A DNA stretch of 64,000 nucleotides from Pseudomonas sp. (GCF_030698175.1 NZ_JAUYNT010000022.1:1-64000), one strand, 5' to 3'; counted from the first letter of the stretch, positions 48,287 through 58,967 are shown. Program-made: numbers and translations. Notes: generated by a model from the sequence alone, not told the origin.

Positions 48287-50269
48287 ATGAGCATGGAGCG
48301 TCTCAGTCAACAGGTAACGGCTTACGTTGCCTGGAAGCGTCAGTTAATGCGCGAGATCACCCGCTACCGCAGCTGGCTGGCGCACAACCACCTAAGCTCT
48401 GACGCCGTCGAGGCCAAGCTTGAGCGCGCGCTGAAACTGCTGCGCACCGACCACATCACCCTGGCATTCGTGGGTGAGTACTCACGCGGCAAGACCGAGC
48501 TGATCAACAGCCTGTTCTTCTCCGAGTATGGCCAGCGCATGCTGCCCTCCCGCGCCGGGCGCACCACCATGTGCCCGACTGAGTTGTTTTTTGATCCGCG
48601 CTCCGAGCGCTCCTATATACGCCTGTTGCCGATTGAAACCCGCGCAGCGCAAGCCAGCGTGGCCCAGTTCAAGCGCATCCCCAGCCACTGGGTGAATATC
48701 CCGCTGGACCTCAGCGATCCCGACAATATGGTGCAGGCCTTCACTCAAGTGGCCAAAACCAAGCCCATGCCGGTCGCCCAGGCGATTCAGCTCGGTTTTC
48801 ACCCGGACATGCTCGAAAGCGCCGGCAAGCCCGGCATAGTGCTGGTACCCGCCTGGCGCCATGCCATCGTCAATTTCGACCACCCCTTGCTGCGCCAAGG
48901 TCTGCGGATTCTCGACACGCCCGGGCTAAACGCCCTGGGCAGCGAGCCTGAGTTAACCCTGTCGATGCTGCCCAGCGCCCAGGCGATTATTTTTCTGCTC
49001 GCGGCCGACACCGGCGTTACCGCCAGCGACATGGCCGTTTGGCAGCAACACATTTTGCATTTGGATGAAGAAAATCCGGTTTGCCTGCTGGCCGTACTGA
49101 ACAAGATTGACGTGCTCTGGGATGATCTCGCCGGCGAGACTTTTGTGCAGCACGCCATCGAAAAAATCCGCAGCGCCACCGCCAAGCAACTGGGTATTGC
49201 CAACGAAAACGTGCTGCCGGTCTCGGCCAAGCAAGCGCTGCTGGCCAAGGTCCGCAAGGACCAGGCGCTGCTCGACCGCAGCCAGCTGGCCGACCTGGAA
49301 ACCTTGCTCTGTGAGCGCATAGTTGCGCAGAAAGAACGCTTGATCGAGGATCGGGTGGTCAGCCAGGTGCTGGGCCTGCTGCAAAACAGTCAACACATAC
49401 TCAACCTGCGCCTGGGCAAGGTGCGCGAACAGCATGAGCTACTGTCCACCCACCAGCAGGATAACGGCCAGTTGCTGCTTGAACTGACCGCCAAAACCAA
49501 AGAAGACCACGGCCAGCACCACAAGCGCCTGCTCGGTTTAAAAACCAACCAGCGCCTGCTCAAGCGCCAAGGCGACCTGCTGCGCAATTCGGTGCGCAGC
49601 GAGCAGCTCGACAGACACCTCGAACTGCTGGGTAAAAACCTCACCGGTAGCTGGACCACCTTCGGCATCAACCAGACCATTTTGCACTTCTTCCGCTCGC
49701 TGGAAGCCGACCTGCACAACCTCGGCCATGAAGCCGAGCTGGCCAACAAAATGGTTTCCGCCATCTACCGCCGGCATAACCAAGACAATCCGCTGCACGG
49801 CATCGACGCACCGTTATTTAACCTCAAGCGGCCGCTGCGCGAGCTGAAGCAACTGCAAGTGCAAGCCGACCAATTTCGCCTGCACCTAAAAACCATCCTG
49901 ACCAATCAAAGCACCCTCAGCCGACGTTTCTTCGCCACCCTGGTGCAGGAAGTTATTGGCCTGCATCAGCGCCTGCGCCAAGACACCGAGCAATGGGCCA
50001 GCGATGCCCTGACGCCACTGATGCAGCACTGCCTGGAGAATAAGCAACTGCTCGAAACCCATATGCTACGCCTCAAAGCCCTGGCCCAAGAGACCCAGCA
50101 AAGCCATCAGCGCAGCCAGCACCTGGCCAGTTACAACAGCGAGCTGGAGCAACAGCTCGCCCAAGCCAACGACATGCTGCGCGTACTGCGCCGTCCGGCG
50201 CCAGTGCAGCGCCAAGGCAAAGTCGTCAGCCTGCCCGGCGCCGGGCGCGGCCTGAGCGCCGTCGAATAA
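48287..50269 (+). CDS. Dynamin-like GTPase
   Basis: 660 residues. The P-loop GEYSRGKT (63-70), the switch motif DTPGL (210-214) and the base-recognition motif NKID (272-275) define a large GTPase of the bacterial dynamin-like group. The following 360 residues are predicted long helices and coiled coil (LRLGKVREQHELLSTHQQ, LKQLQVQADQFRLHLK), consistent with a stalk; no transmembrane segment is seen. Possible roles are membrane remodelling or septum-associated functions; neither is shown. AGAGGAGC precedes the ATG. It has its own promoter and terminator. Confidence 0.85.
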   Translation: MSMERLSQQVTAYVAWKRQLMREITRYRSWLAHNHLSSDAVEAKLERALKLLRTDHITLAFVGEYSRGKTELINSLFFSEYGQRMLPSRAGRTTMCPTELFFDPRSERSYIRLLPIETRAAQASVAQFKRIPSHWVNIPLDLSDPDNMVQAFTQVAKTKPMPVAQAIQLGFHPDMLESAGKPGIVLVPAWRHAIVNFDHPLLRQGLRILDTPGLNALGSEPELTLSMLPSAQAIIFLLAADTGVTASDMAVWQQHILHLDEENPVCLLAVLNKIDVLWDDLAGETFVQHAIEKIRSATAKQLGIANENVLPVSAKQALLAKVRKDQALLDRSQLADLETLLCERIVAQKERLIEDRVVSQVLGLLQNSQHILNLRLGKVREQHELLSTHQQDNGQLLLELTAKTKEDHGQHHKRLLGLKTNQRLLKRQGDLLRNSVRSEQLDRHLELLGKNLTGSWTTFGINQTILHFFRSLEADLHNLGHEAELANKMVSAIYRRHNQDNPLHGIDAPLFNLKRPLRELKQLQVQADQFRLHLKTILTNQSTLSRRFFATLVQEVIGLHQRLRQDTEQWASDALTPLMQHCLENKQLLETHMLRLKALAQETQQSHQRSQHLASYNSELEQQLAQANDMLRVLRRPAPVQRQGKVVSLPGAGRGLSAVE

Positions 50270-50307
50270 ACCCAAGTGCTTGATCTGCGCAGTAATTAGG
50301 CACACCC

Positions 50308-50346
50308 GAGGCCCCCTGCGCTTGCCGCAGGGGGCCTCGCTCTTTA
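50308..50346 (+). terminator. Terminator after the dynamin-like gene
   Basis: A perfect 13-bp stem GAGGCCCCCTGCG / CGCAGGGGGCCTC with a 5-nt loop, followed by a short T-run (CTCTTTA). Confidence 0.85.
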
Positions 50347-50380
50347 GACTGACGACCTTATTTAAGTGCGAGCAGGCTCA

Positions 50381-51520
50381 ATGCCCAGCGTCTTTACAGA
50401 AGATTCCGTTGGCCTCGTCAGCCCCCAGATCGAACAGTTCCTTGAGCCCTTACAACTGGCTTGTGGGCGCAGTCTGGCCAATTACCAACTGGTGTATGAA
50501 ACCTATGGCCAGCTAAACGCCACGGGCAGCAACGCCGTGTTGATTTGCCACGCACTGTCCGGCCATCATCATGCCGCCGGTTATCACAGTGTCGACGAGC
50601 GCAAACCGGGCTGGTGGGACAGCTGTATCGGCCCAGGCAAACCTATTGATACGCGCAAATTCTTTGTCGTCAGCCTGAACAATCTGGGCGGCTGCAATGG
50701 CTCGACCGGGCCATCCAGCCTCAACCCCGAAACCGGCAAGCCTTACGGCGCCGACTTCCCGATGATGACGGTGGAAGACTGGGTCCATAGCCAAGCGCTG
50801 CTGGCCGAGCGCCTCGGCATTAGTCAGTGGGCGGCAGTGGTCGGCGGCAGCTTGGGCGGCATGCAGGCGCTGCAATGGACCATCAGCTATCCCGAGCGCG
50901 TGCGCCATTGCCTGGCCATTGCCTGCGCGCCCAAGCTGTCGGCGCAAAATATTGCCTTTAACGAGGTGGCACGCCAGGCGATTCTGTCCGATCCGGACTT
51001 TCACGGCGGGCACTTTCAGGAGCGCGGCGTCATCCCCAAGCGCGGGCTGATACTGGCGCGCATGGTCGGCCATATCACCTACCTGTCGGATGACGCCATG
51101 GGCGAAAAATTCGGCCGCGACCTGAAAAGCGACAAGCTCAATTACGACTTTCACAGTGTCGAATTTCAGGTCGAAAGCTACCTGCGCTATCAGGGCGAAG
51201 AGTTTTCCGGACGCTTCGACGCCAACACCTATCTGCTGATGACCAAGGCGCTCGATTACTTCGACCCCGCCGCCAGCCAAGGCGGAGATCTGGCCAAGGC
51301 ACTAGCGCCAGCTCATGCGGATTTTTGCGTGATGTCCTTTACCACCGACTGGCGCTTCTCGCCGGCCCGCTCGCGCGAGCTGGTCGATGCCCTGATGGCC
51401 GCCGGCAAAAACGTCAGCTACCTGGAAATCGACGCCCCGCAAGGCCACGATGCCTTCCTGATCCCTATTCCACGCTACCTGCAGGCCTTCGACGCCTATA
51501 TGCAGCGCATTAGCGTTTGA
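50381..51520 (+). CDS. metX: Homoserine O-acyltransferase MetX
   Basis: 379 residues, alpha/beta hydrolase fold. The nucleophile serine is S157 in [10 protein letters not shown]; the C-terminal histidine is H356 in DAPQGHDAF. It activates homoserine for methionine synthesis; Pseudomonas MetX proteins use succinyl-CoA by established work, so homoserine O-succinyltransferase is likely. The start [11 protein letters not shown] at 50381 matches family length; five more codons are open upstream. metW follows 12 bp later. Confidence 0.96.
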   Translation: MPSVFTEDSVGLVSPQIEQFLEPLQLACGRSLANYQLVYETYGQLNATGSNAVLICHALSGHHHAAGYHSVDERKPGWWDSCIGPGKPIDTRKFFVVSLNNLGGCNGSTGPSSLNPETGKPYGADFPMMTVEDWVHSQALLAERLGISQWAAVVGGSLGGMQALQWTISYPERVRHCLAIACAPKLSAQNIAFNEVARQAILSDPDFHGGHFQERGVIPKRGLILARMVGHITYLSDDAMGEKFGRDLKSDKLNYDFHSVEFQVESYLRYQGEEFSGRFDANTYLLMTKALDYFDPAASQGGDLAKALAPAHADFCVMSFTTDWRFSPARSRELVDALMAAGKNVSYLEIDAPQGHDAFLIPIPRYLQAFDAYMQRISV

Positions 51521-51532
51521 GGCCGTCCTGAC

Positions 51533-52156
51533 ATGAGAGCCGACCTAGACATCATTCAAGACTGGATCCCGACCGGCAGCCGGGTGCTCGACCTCGGCTG
51601 CGGCGACGGCGAGCTGCTCGCCTGGCTGCGCGACCACAAACAGGTCAGCGGTTATGGCCTGGAAATCGACGCCGACAACATTGCCCAATGCCTGCACAAG
51701 GGCATCAACGTGATCGAGCAAGACCTCGACCAGGGCCTGAGCAACTTCGCCAGCAACAGCTTCGATGTAGTGGTGATGACCCAGGCCCTGCAAGCCGTGC
51801 AGTACCCCGACCGGCTGCTGGAAGAGATGTTGCGCATCGGCCGTCAATGCATCATCACTTTCCCCAACTTCGGCCATTGGCGTTGCCGCTGGGACTTGCT
51901 GCGCAGAGGTCAGATGCCGGTCTCCGAGTTCCTGCCTTACACCTGGTACAACACGCCAAACATTCACTTCTGCACCTTCCTCGACTTCGAGGAGCTTTGC
52001 CACCAGCGCCAGGTTCAGGTGCTCGACCGCCTAGCGGTAGATCGCCTGCATCGACACAGCTTTAGCAATCAGATATGGCCTAATCTATTTGGTGAGATTG
52101 GTATCTATCGCGTCAGCGGCCCGAGCCCCATGCAGCCGCCCGCGCGAACTGAATAA
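51533..52156 (+). CDS. metW: Methionine biosynthesis protein MetW
   Basis: 207 residues with a SAM-dependent methyltransferase-like fold (RVLDLGCGDGELLAWL at residues 17-32; VVMTQALQAV). MetW is always found with MetX in proteobacteria and is needed for full homoserine acyltransferase activity. Directly downstream of metX. Confidence 0.95.
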   Translation: MRADLDIIQDWIPTGSRVLDLGCGDGELLAWLRDHKQVSGYGLEIDADNIAQCLHKGINVIEQDLDQGLSNFASNSFDVVVMTQALQAVQYPDRLLEEMLRIGRQCIITFPNFGHWRCRWDLLRRGQMPVSEFLPYTWYNTPNIHFCTFLDFEELCHQRQVQVLDRLAVDRLHRHSFSNQIWPNLFGEIGIYRVSGPSPMQPPARTE

Positions 52157-52181
52157 TCAGCGCAACCAGAGGAGAATCACC

Positions 52182-52601
52182 ATGCAACGTTTAGCCCTAC
52201 TGCTTTTGGCTTTTTGCCTGGCACTGCCCGCCATGGCCGAACAGAAACAAAGCTATGGCGAGTTGGATGTGCATTACAGCGCCTTCAACTCCGGCTTTTT
52301 GCAGCCCGAGGTCGCCGCTGCAGTCGGCCTGGTGCGCAGCAAGAGCCAAGGCGTGGTCAATGTCGCGTTGCTGCAAGCAGGCTTAGCCAGCACCGGCCAA
52401 GTCAGTGGCGAGGTAAAAAACCTGCTCGGGCAAATCAGCCCGCTGACCTTCAAGCAAGTCAAAGAAGGCACGGCGATTTACTACCTGGCGCAGTTTCCCT
52501 TCGAACAACAAGAAATGCTGCGTTTCACCCTTAACGTCAAAGGCGCTGACGGCGTGCCGCACAGCTTCGACTTCAGCCAAGAATTCTTCCCCGACCAATG
52601 A
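52182..52601 (+). CDS. DUF4426 exported protein
   Basis: 139 residues with a signal peptide ([15 protein letters not shown]). The remainder ([36 protein letters not shown]) matches the DUF4426 family found between metW and rdgB in pseudomonads. Periplasmic, function unknown. AGAGGAGA precedes the ATG at 52182. The stop overlaps the rdgB start. Confidence 0.9.
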   Translation: MQRLALLLLAFCLALPAMAEQKQSYGELDVHYSAFNSGFLQPEVAAAVGLVRSKSQGVVNVALLQAGLASTGQVSGEVKNLLGQISPLTFKQVKEGTAIYYLAQFPFEQQEMLRFTLNVKGADGVPHSFDFSQEFFPDQ

Positions 52602-53191
52602 AAGCCCTAACCGAACTGGTATTGGCCAGCCATAACGCCGGCAAACTCAAAGAGCTGCAAGCCATGCTCGGCGACAGCATCAAGGTGCAGGCCGTCAGCG
52701 CTTTCAGCTTGGTGGAGCCAGACGAAACCGGCCTGTCGTTTATCGAGAACGCAATTCTCAAGGCCCGCCATGCGGCGCGTGTTTCCGGCCTGCCGGCATT
52801 GGCCGACGACTCAGGCCTGGCGGTCGACTACCTCGGCGGCGCACCGGGCATCCGCTCGGCCCGTTACGCCGAGGGTCAGGGCGATGCGGCCAACAATGCC
52901 AAGCTGCTCGAAGCCCTCAAGGATGTGCCGGACGACGAGCGCGGCGCGCAGTTTGTCTGCGCCGTGGCGCTGGTGCGGCACGCCGACGACCCACTACCGA
53001 TTGTCTGCGAAGGTCTCTGGCACGGCAGTATTTTGCGCGAACCGCGCGGCAGCCAAGGCTTTGGTTACGACCCGCTGTTTTGGGTGGCCGAACGCAACTG
53101 CGCCAGCGCCGAACTGCCGGCCACTGAGAAAAACCAGCTGAGCCATCGCGCCATCGCCATGCGCTTGCTCAAGCAGCGCCTGGGGCTATGA
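52598..53191 (+). CDS. rdgB: Non-canonical purine NTP pyrophosphatase (ITPase) RdgB
   Basis: 197 residues. Removes dITP, XTP and similar nucleotides. Motifs: [14 protein letters not shown] at the start, [36 protein letters not shown] and SHRAIAM near the end. Overlaps the DUF4426 gene and hemW by ATGA junctions, so it is translated in a coupled group. Confidence 0.97.
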   Translation: MKALTELVLASHNAGKLKELQAMLGDSIKVQAVSAFSLVEPDETGLSFIENAILKARHAARVSGLPALADDSGLAVDYLGGAPGIRSARYAEGQGDAANNAKLLEALKDVPDDERGAQFVCAVALVRHADDPLPIVCEGLWHGSILREPRGSQGFGYDPLFWVAERNCASAELPATEKNQLSHRAIAMRLLKQRLGL

Positions 53192-54366
53192 GTCGCCAAA
53201 ACAGCGACCTGCAGATCGCCCCAGCCGGTTTCGAGTTACCGCCTTTGTCGCTGTATATCCACATTCCCTGGTGCGTGCGCAAATGCCCCTATTGCGACTT
53301 TAACTCCCATGCCGCCGGGCCAAATCTGCCGGAGGCCGCCTATGTCGACGCCTTGCTGGCCGATCTGGATGCCGATTTACAGCATGTGCATGGCCGCCAG
53401 CTGAGTTCGATTTTCTTCGGTGGCGGCACGCCCAGCTTGTTTAGCGCGCCGGCCTTGGGCCGCATCCTGGCCGGCGTAGAACAACGCATCGGCTTTGCCG
53501 CCGACATCGAGATCACCCTGGAAGCCAACCCCGGCACCTTCGAGCAGGCCAAGTTCTCCGCCTATCGCCAGCTGGGCATCAATCGCCTGTCGATTGGCGT
53601 GCAGAGCTTTCAGCAGCAAAAGCTCACGGCGCTGGGCCGCATCCACGACGGTGACGAGGCGATCCGCGCCGCCGATATGGCGCGTCAAGCCGGCTTCGAT
53701 AACTTCAACCTCGACCTGATGCACGGCCTGCCCGATCAGAGCATCGACGACGCCTTGTTCGACCTGCGCACCGCCATCGCCCAGCAGCCGACCCATTTGT
53801 CCTGGTATCAGCTGACCATGGAGCCGAACACGGTGTTCTGGAGCCAGCCACCGCAATTGCCCGAAGACGACATTCTCTGGGACATCCAGGAGGCCGGCCT
53901 GCAACTGCTGACCGAGCACGGTTACGCCCAGTACGAAGTCTCGGCATACGCCCGCGACGGTCGGCAGGCGCGGCACAACCTCAATTACTGGAGCTTTGGC
54001 GACTTTCTCGGCATCGGCGCCGGCGCCCACGCCAAGCTCAGTAGCCCCAGCGGGCAGATCATCCGCAGCTGGAAAACCCGGTTGCCGAAAGACTATCTCG
54101 ACCCCAGCAAAAACTTTCTCGCGGGGCAAAAAAACCTCACGCCCGGCGAGCTGCCCTTTGAGTTTTTGATCAACGTGCTACGCCTCAACGATGGCGCCGC
54201 CAGCCAGTTGTTTACGCAACGCACCGGCCTGCCGCTGAGCTTGCTGGCCGGGGCGCGCAGCCAAGCCGAGCAGCGTGGCTTGCTGCTGCAAGACCCGGCG
54301 CGACTGACCGCCAGCCGCGAAGGCCAACTGTTTCTTAACGATCTGCTGCAGTATTTTCTGCCCTGA
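53188..54366 (+). CDS. hemW: Radical SAM haem chaperone HemW
   Basis: 392 residues, CPO-like radical SAM family. The 4Fe-4S motif is C-x3-C-x2-C within [14 protein letters not shown] (residues about 25-38). FFGGGTPSL and [16 protein letters not shown] follow. HemW binds haem and delivers it to targets; it is not coproporphyrinogen oxidase, as older annotations had it. Overlaps rdgB. Confidence 0.96.
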   Translation: MSRQNSDLQIAPAGFELPPLSLYIHIPWCVRKCPYCDFNSHAAGPNLPEAAYVDALLADLDADLQHVHGRQLSSIFFGGGTPSLFSAPALGRILAGVEQRIGFAADIEITLEANPGTFEQAKFSAYRQLGINRLSIGVQSFQQQKLTALGRIHDGDEAIRAADMARQAGFDNFNLDLMHGLPDQSIDDALFDLRTAIAQQPTHLSWYQLTMEPNTVFWSQPPQLPEDDILWDIQEAGLQLLTEHGYAQYEVSAYARDGRQARHNLNYWSFGDFLGIGAGAHAKLSSPSGQIIRSWKTRLPKDYLDPSKNFLAGQKNLTPGELPFEFLINVLRLNDGAASQLFTQRTGLPLSLLAGARSQAEQRGLLLQDPARLTASREGQLFLNDLLQYFLP

Positions 54367-54398
54367 GCCCCGCCACGCACCACGCCTAAGGACCTTTC

Positions 54399-54722
54399 AT
54401 GGATTTAGTTCTCGACCTAATCGCCACCCTGTCGCGCTGGAGCCGCAGCCATCTGGGCGACATTTCCCTGGCCTTGATGGCGACCCTGTTCGTGTTGTTC
54501 GGCCCCGGCCTGAATGCCTGGGTGCAACGCTCGATTGGCAGCCTGAACTTTGTGTTTCGCACCCTGATATTCGTGTTGCTCTGCGCGGTGGTCTACGGCC
54601 TGGCGATTATTTTCTTAACGCCTTATCTGACCCAGGCGCTGGGCTCTTTCAATAACTACACCCTGGCGCCGGTATTGCTACTAGTCTTCTTCGTGATCGG
54701 TGTACTGGCCGACCGTAGCTGA
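54399..54722 (+). CDS. DUF3392 family membrane protein
   Basis: 107 residues with three hydrophobic helices (about 22-40, 47-72, 88-104). It matches the DUF3392 family of gammaproteobacterial inner-membrane proteins. AAGGA precedes the ATG. Function unknown. Confidence 0.88.
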   Translation: MDLVLDLIATLSRWSRSHLGDISLALMATLFVLFGPGLNAWVQRSIGSLNFVFRTLIFVLLCAVVYGLAIIFLTPYLTQALGSFNNYTLAPVLLLVFFVIGVLADRS

Positions 54723-54777
54723 GTGCTGCGGTCTTCACGGCGCGCCGGCAGCCTTGCCATAACGCCGAGAAGAGCCG

Positions 54778-55032
54778 ATGAAACCGACCAAGCATCTGTA
54801 CCTGTACTTTCAAGATGGCCAGCGCCTGGCCATGCGCTTCCCGCAACAGCAGGGTGACCCGGCACAGATTGCCCGCTTGTTGCGCATGCAGCTGGAGTCG
54901 CCTTTTATTAGCATCGAAGTGGATGGCGATCTGCTACTGATCCCGCGCGAGAGCATCAAGTACCTGCAGGTCTGCCCGGCGCCGCAGTCCATACCGGAAA
55001 CCACCATTCTTGGCGCCGAATTAATCGACTGA
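54778..55032 (+). CDS. Small conserved hypothetical protein
   Basis: 84 residues without signal peptide or membrane segment: an alternating beta pattern (LYLYFQDGQRLAMRFP, PFISIEVDGDLLLIP, SIKYLQVCPAP). It looks like a small beta-rich protein seen downstream of hemW in pseudomonads. GAGAAGAG precedes the ATG, and a strong hairpin follows. Confidence 0.8.
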   Translation: MKPTKHLYLYFQDGQRLAMRFPQQQGDPAQIARLLRMQLESPFISIEVDGDLLLIPRESIKYLQVCPAPQSIPETTILGAELID

Positions 55033-55038
55033 CTCGCC

Positions 55039-55078
55039 GCGCATAAAAAAACCGCTCGAAAGCAGTTTTTTTATGCGC
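55039..55078. terminator. Bidirectional terminator
   Basis: An 18-bp stem with one mismatch (GCGCATAAAAAAACCGCT / AGCAGTTTTTTTATGCGC) and a CGAA loop lies between two convergent genes. Confidence 0.9.
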
Positions 55079-55090
55079 GTCCGAAACCCG

Positions 55091-56434
55091 TTAGTTACCT
55101 TCGCGGCGCAGTGCCTGTGGCGTGAAGTCCACTGGCGCCAGTTTGGCCTTGAAGTCGTACATCGGTTCGTTGTTGTCCAGACCATCGGCAAAATAACGAT
55201 CACCAGGGAAGTCGTAAACGGTTTCCAGGGTGCTGCCAAACATCGGCACGTCGTAATAATTGATCGCATGGCTTTCTTGCAGACCAATCAAGGCGCCGTT
55301 CTTGTCATACAGGTCGGCCGCCAGGATTTGCCAGCTGTCCTCGTCGAGGTAAAACCGGCGCTTGCTATAAGGGTGACTAAAGCCTTTGCGCACACTCGCT
55401 TCGACAATCCAAACCCGGTGCAGCTCGTAGCGCAGCAGCTCAGGGTTAACGGTTTTATCCTTGAGGATGGTCTCGTAGGGGATACCTTCCTGGTGCACGG
55501 CATAGCTGTTGTACGGCACCAACATTTCTTTCTTGCCGAGCAACTTCCACTCGTAACGCTCTGGCGCACCGTTGAAACTGTCGACCATGTCGGCGGTGGC
55601 CATGCCATTAGTGTCCGGCTGCAGGGTGTCGAAGGCCAGCATTGGCAAACGTCGCACCCGGCGCTCGCCACGGTTAAAGCGCCAGGCCTTGCGAATCGCC
55701 AAGACCTGATCAAGGGTTTCCTGCACCACCAATGCGGAGCCGGCGAGCTTGGCCGGCGCTACCACCTGGTACTTGTAGTAGAACAACGTGTTGGACAGAT
55801 CCTTGGTCGTCATGCCGTCACGGCCGTAGACAAAGTAAATATTGCGATCAAGTTTGAGCAGGTTGTAACTGCCGTTGCTAAGCACCGCCGCTTGATTGGT
55901 GACGAAGTGAATCTGGTCGCCACGGTAACGCATGATGTGGTTCCAGATGGCTTCCAGGCCATCCTTGGGGATCGGAAAAGGCGTGCCTACGGCCACGCCA
56001 TCAACCCCATTACCGTCGGCAATCAACTCGGCGCTTTGCGCGTTTTGCTTGGCCGCGTCATAGAGCCGCTGCGGCGCCGAGGCGCTGCGATGGGTCGGAA
56101 ACACTCGCAAGAAGTACTCGGGCTGCTTTTTCAGCAAGGCTTGCACGCCTTCGGGCAACAACGCTTGGTATTGCCCAAGGTTCTTGCTGTTGATCACATA
56201 CTGCACCGCATCGCCGGCATAGGGATCGGGGTGATGCATGCCCGGCTGATAACCCGCAGGGGCCGTGGTAATACCGCCATCCCAGGCCGGGATAGTGCCT
56301 GCCGCATTACCGGCACGCTCACCGCCAAACGGTGTCAACTCGACGCCTAGGCGCGCAGCCTGAATCGCATCAACCTTCGCTTGTGCCTGTAACGCACAAC
56401 CGGCTAGCAGCAGAATTGCAAACTTTCTCAACAC
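55091..56434 (-). CDS. DUF1329 exported protein
   Basis: 447 residues from a GTG at 56434 preceded by GGAGATAACT. An N-terminal signal peptide (KFAILLLAGCALQAQA) is present. The body has DUF1329 features: LTPFGGERAGNAAGTIPAWDGG, NTLFYYKYQV, RRLPMLAFDTLQPDTNGMATAD and KRRFYLDEDSWQI. The family is found in Pseudomonas near outer-membrane or RND-type transport genes; its role is unknown. LLLAGC resembles a lipobox but is followed by a longer hydrophobic region ending in QAQA, so signal peptidase I cleavage is more likely. TTG 56431 is an alternative start. Confidence 0.87.
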   Translation of the reverse strand: MLRKFAILLLAGCALQAQAKVDAIQAARLGVELTPFGGERAGNAAGTIPAWDGGITTAPAGYQPGMHHPDPYAGDAVQYVINSKNLGQYQALLPEGVQALLKKQPEYFLRVFPTHRSASAPQRLYDAAKQNAQSAELIADGNGVDGVAVGTPFPIPKDGLEAIWNHIMRYRGDQIHFVTNQAAVLSNGSYNLLKLDRNIYFVYGRDGMTTKDLSNTLFYYKYQVVAPAKLAGSALVVQETLDQVLAIRKAWRFNRGERRVRRLPMLAFDTLQPDTNGMATADMVDSFNGAPERYEWKLLGKKEMLVPYNSYAVHQEGIPYETILKDKTVNPELLRYELHRVWIVEASVRKGFSHPYSKRRFYLDEDSWQILAADLYDKNGALIGLQESHAINYYDVPMFGSTLETVYDFPGDRYFADGLDNNEPMYDFKAKLAPVDFTPQALRREGN

Positions 56435-56597
56435 AGTTATCTCCTCGCAACGCGCAAGCACTGCAACACTCCGTGAATGCCGACAACCGTTTCCGGTCGA
56501 GCATTAATCAATGCCAAAGCAAGAGTCCATTCTTGTGCCGAGTTGACCCGGTCTAATTGATCGTCCTTAGTAGTGTTAACTGACACTGCAGTGCAGA

Positions 56598-57317
56598 TTA
56601 GTCGACACGCTGGAATTTAATGTCCCAGACGCCATGCCCGAGGCGCTCGCCACGCCGCTCAAACTTGGTCACCGGACGTTCCGCCGGGCGTTCGACACAG
56701 CCGCCATCGGCCGCCAGATTGCGATAACCGGGGGCGGCCTGCATGATTTCCAACATGTATTCGGCGTAGGGCTGCCAGTCGGTGGCCATGTGCAAAATGC
56801 CGCCGACTTTCAGCTTTTGCCGCACCAGCTGGGCAAACTCAGGGCGCACGATCCGACGCTTATTGTGCCGGGCCTTGTGCCATGGATCGGGGAAAAACAG
56901 CAACACCCGGTCGAGACTGGCGTCGCTGATGCAATCGCGCAGCACTTCCATGGCGTCAAAACTGTAGACCCGCAGGTTGCTCAGATTCTGCGTCAAGACG
57001 CCATTGAGCAAGGCGCCAACGCCGGGGCGATGCACCTCCACGCCAATAAAATCGTGCTCAGGCTCAGCCGCGGCCATCTCCAGGGTCGCGCTGCCCATGC
57101 CGAAACCGATCTCGAAGGTCCGTGGCGCGCTGCGGCCAAACACCTGATCGAAATCGCGCAGGCCATCGGCCAAATCCAGACCAAACTTTGGCAGGCCCAG
57201 CTCCAGGCCGCGCTGCTGGCCTTCGGTCATGCGCCCAGCGCGCATCACAAAACTCTTGATCGGGCGCATTGGGCGCGGCTCTTCGGCAGGTGCCGCAGGC
57301 TCTTGCAATTCAGACAT
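56598..57317 (-). CDS. trmB: tRNA (guanine-N7)-methyltransferase TrmB
   Basis: 239 residues, class I SAM methyltransferase: [18 protein letters not shown] at the N-terminus, [15 protein letters not shown] (SAM loop), [18 protein letters not shown] (catalytic and substrate motif) and [17 protein letters not shown] at the C-terminus. Makes m7G46 in tRNA. AAGAG precedes the ATG. thiG is 29 bp upstream on the same strand. Confidence 0.97.
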   Translation of the reverse strand: MSELQEPAAPAEEPRPMRPIKSFVMRAGRMTEGQQRGLELGLPKFGLDLADGLRDFDQVFGRSAPRTFEIGFGMGSATLEMAAAEPEHDFIGVEVHRPGVGALLNGVLTQNLSNLRVYSFDAMEVLRDCISDASLDRVLLFFPDPWHKARHNKRRIVRPEFAQLVRQKLKVGGILHMATDWQPYAEYMLEIMQAAPGYRNLAADGGCVERPAERPVTKFERRGERLGHGVWDIKFQRVD

Positions 57318-57346
57318 GGAATAACTCTTACCGGTAAATGAGCAGC

Positions 57347-58156
57347 TTAGTTAATCAACCCAGACAGCGGCGATGAGGCGCTGGCATAGAGTTTTTTCGG
57401 CATCCGGCCGGCCAGGTACGCCAGCCGCCCAGCGATGACCGCATGGTTCATCGCCTGCGCCATCATGACCGGGTTTTGCGCATTGGCGATGGCACTGTTC
57501 ATCAGCACCGCGGCGCAGCCCAGTTCCATGGCGATGCTGGCATCGGAGGCAGTACCGACACCGGCATCGACCAACACCGGCACCTTGGCTTCCTCAAGGA
57601 TGATCCGCAGGTTGTAGGGGTTACAGATGCCCAGCCCGCTGCCAATCAACCCGGCCAAGGGCATGACCGCGATGCAGCCGATTTCGCCCAACTGACGGGC
57701 AATAATCGGGTCATCACTGGTGTACACCATCACATCGAAACCTTCCCGGACCAGCACTTCGGCGGCCTTGAGGGTTTCAATCACATTGGGGAACAGGGTC
57801 TTCTGGTCGGCCAGAACTTCCAGCTTGACCAGGTTGTGGCCGTCCAGCAGTTCGCGCGCCAGGCGGCAGGTGCGCACCGCTTCAATGGCATCAAAGCAGC
57901 CGGCAGTATTCGGCAAGATGGTATAGCGATCAGCCGGCAACACATCCAGCAGGTTCGGCTCGCCGGGGTTCTGGCCAATATTGGTGCGACGCACCGCGAC
58001 GGTCACGATCTCGGCGCCCGAGGCTTCAATGGCCAGCCGGGTTTGCTCGAGATCACGGTACTTGCCCGTGCCCACCAGCAACCGCGATTGATAGGTACGG
58101 CCAGCCAAAACGAACGGCTGATCGCTGACAAGGTTACTGACAGGTGCTGAATTCAC
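57347..58156 (-). CDS. thiG: Thiazole synthase ThiG
   Basis: 269 residues, TIM-barrel enzyme forming the thiazole of thiamine from DXP, dehydroglycine and sulfur carried by ThiS. Signatures: [48 protein letters not shown] and [15 protein letters not shown]. The start is a GTG at 58156 with GGAG five bases before it. thiS lies 56 bp upstream. Confidence 0.97.
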   Translation of the reverse strand: MNSAPVSNLVSDQPFVLAGRTYQSRLLVGTGKYRDLEQTRLAIEASGAEIVTVAVRRTNIGQNPGEPNLLDVLPADRYTILPNTAGCFDAIEAVRTCRLARELLDGHNLVKLEVLADQKTLFPNVIETLKAAEVLVREGFDVMVYTSDDPIIARQLGEIGCIAVMPLAGLIGSGLGICNPYNLRIILEEAKVPVLVDAGVGTASDASIAMELGCAAVLMNSAIANAQNPVMMAQAMNHAVIAGRLAYLAGRMPKKLYASASSPLSGLIN

Positions 58157-58212
58157 GGGAACTCCTTGCGAGCGTAAACGAGGATGAGCGAAGCGTGGCT
58201 GGCCAGCGACGC

Positions 58213-58413
58213 TTAGCCGCCGCCAATGGCGTGGACGATTTCCAGCACATCGCCGGCCTGTAACTGGGTGCTGGCATGCAGGCTGCGCGGCACTATGTCG
58301 AGATTGAGTTCGACCGCCACCCGCCGCTCGCCAAGCTGCAAGTACTCAAGCACACCGGCGACGGTCTGACCGTCGGGCAACTCAAAGGCTTCGCCATTTA
58401 ACTGAATCTGCAT
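58213..58413 (-). CDS. thiS: Sulfur carrier protein ThiS
   Basis: 66 residues with a ubiquitin-like fold ([20 protein letters not shown]) and a C-terminal diglycine (AIGGG) that is thiocarboxylated to donate sulfur to ThiG. The frame opens at 58473, but the family start is the ATG at 58413. Confidence 0.95.
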   Translation of the reverse strand: MQIQLNGEAFELPDGQTVAGVLEYLQLGERRVAVELNLDIVPRSLHASTQLQAGDVLEIVHAIGGG

Positions 58414-58498
58414 AAGCGGCCACGAACAAATTTGAGGGGCCCGCATTCTAGCCCGATCACCGGCGCCGACCAAGGTAAAAGGCGCCAGACGGCAGCCC

Positions 58499-58882
58499 TT
58501 AGGCCGGGACCGAACTCAACCGCCAGGCGTGCACACCCAAGCACAACCAGCCGGCCAAAAACGCCAGGCCACCCAAGGGCGTAATCATCCCCAGAGCGCT
58601 AATGCCGCTCAGGGTCAAGGCATAGAGGCTGCCCGAAAACAGCACAATGCCCAGCGTAAACAGGCAGCCGGCGGCCCGCAGCAAGCGCCCCGGCAACTGC
58701 CGCACCAGCAAGGCCAGCGCCAGCAACACCAAGGCATGCAGCATTTGATAGTGCACGCCGGTTTGAAACACCGCCAAGTACTCCGGCGACAACCGGCTCT
58801 TTAAGGCATGGGCGGCAAAGGCGCCGAGCCCGACACCAGTAAAACCAAAGAACGCCGCCAGCAATAGAAATCCACGCAACAT
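58499..58882 (-). CDS. DUF423 membrane protein
   Basis: 127 residues with four hydrophobic segments; [13 protein letters not shown] and [16 protein letters not shown] are DUF423 (YgdD-like) signatures. Inner membrane, function unknown. GGAG seven to eight bases before the ATG at 58882 supports this start over the longer frame from 58960, which would run into the mtgA promoter. Confidence 0.92.
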   Translation of the reverse strand: MLRGFLLLAAFFGFTGVGLGAFAAHALKSRLSPEYLAVFQTGVHYQMLHALVLLALALLVRQLPGRLLRAAGCLFTLGIVLFSGSLYALTLSGISALGMITPLGGLAFLAGWLCLGVHAWRLSSVPA

Positions 58883-58930
58883 TAAGCACGCTCCAAACTG
58901 CACAGATAGAGACCGGGTGAATCCGCTGGC

Positions 58931-58936
58931 TATAAT
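58931..58936 (+). promoter_or_regulatory. Consensus -10 box for mtgA
   Basis: TATAAT at 58931-58936, 31 bp before the chosen mtgA start. TAGAGA at 58907-58912 with an 18-bp spacer is a poor -35. The box argues against an upstream mtgA start at 58917. Confidence 0.55.
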
Positions 58937-58967
58937 GGCCCGCCCACCTGACTTGGCCAAGCCGCAT

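Noticed and set aside
55073..56350. 425-codon reading frame opposite the DUF1329 gene
   Set aside because: The frame is antisense to a gene with a signal peptide and conserved blocks. Its own product is low in recognisable motifs and starts inside the terminator hairpin.
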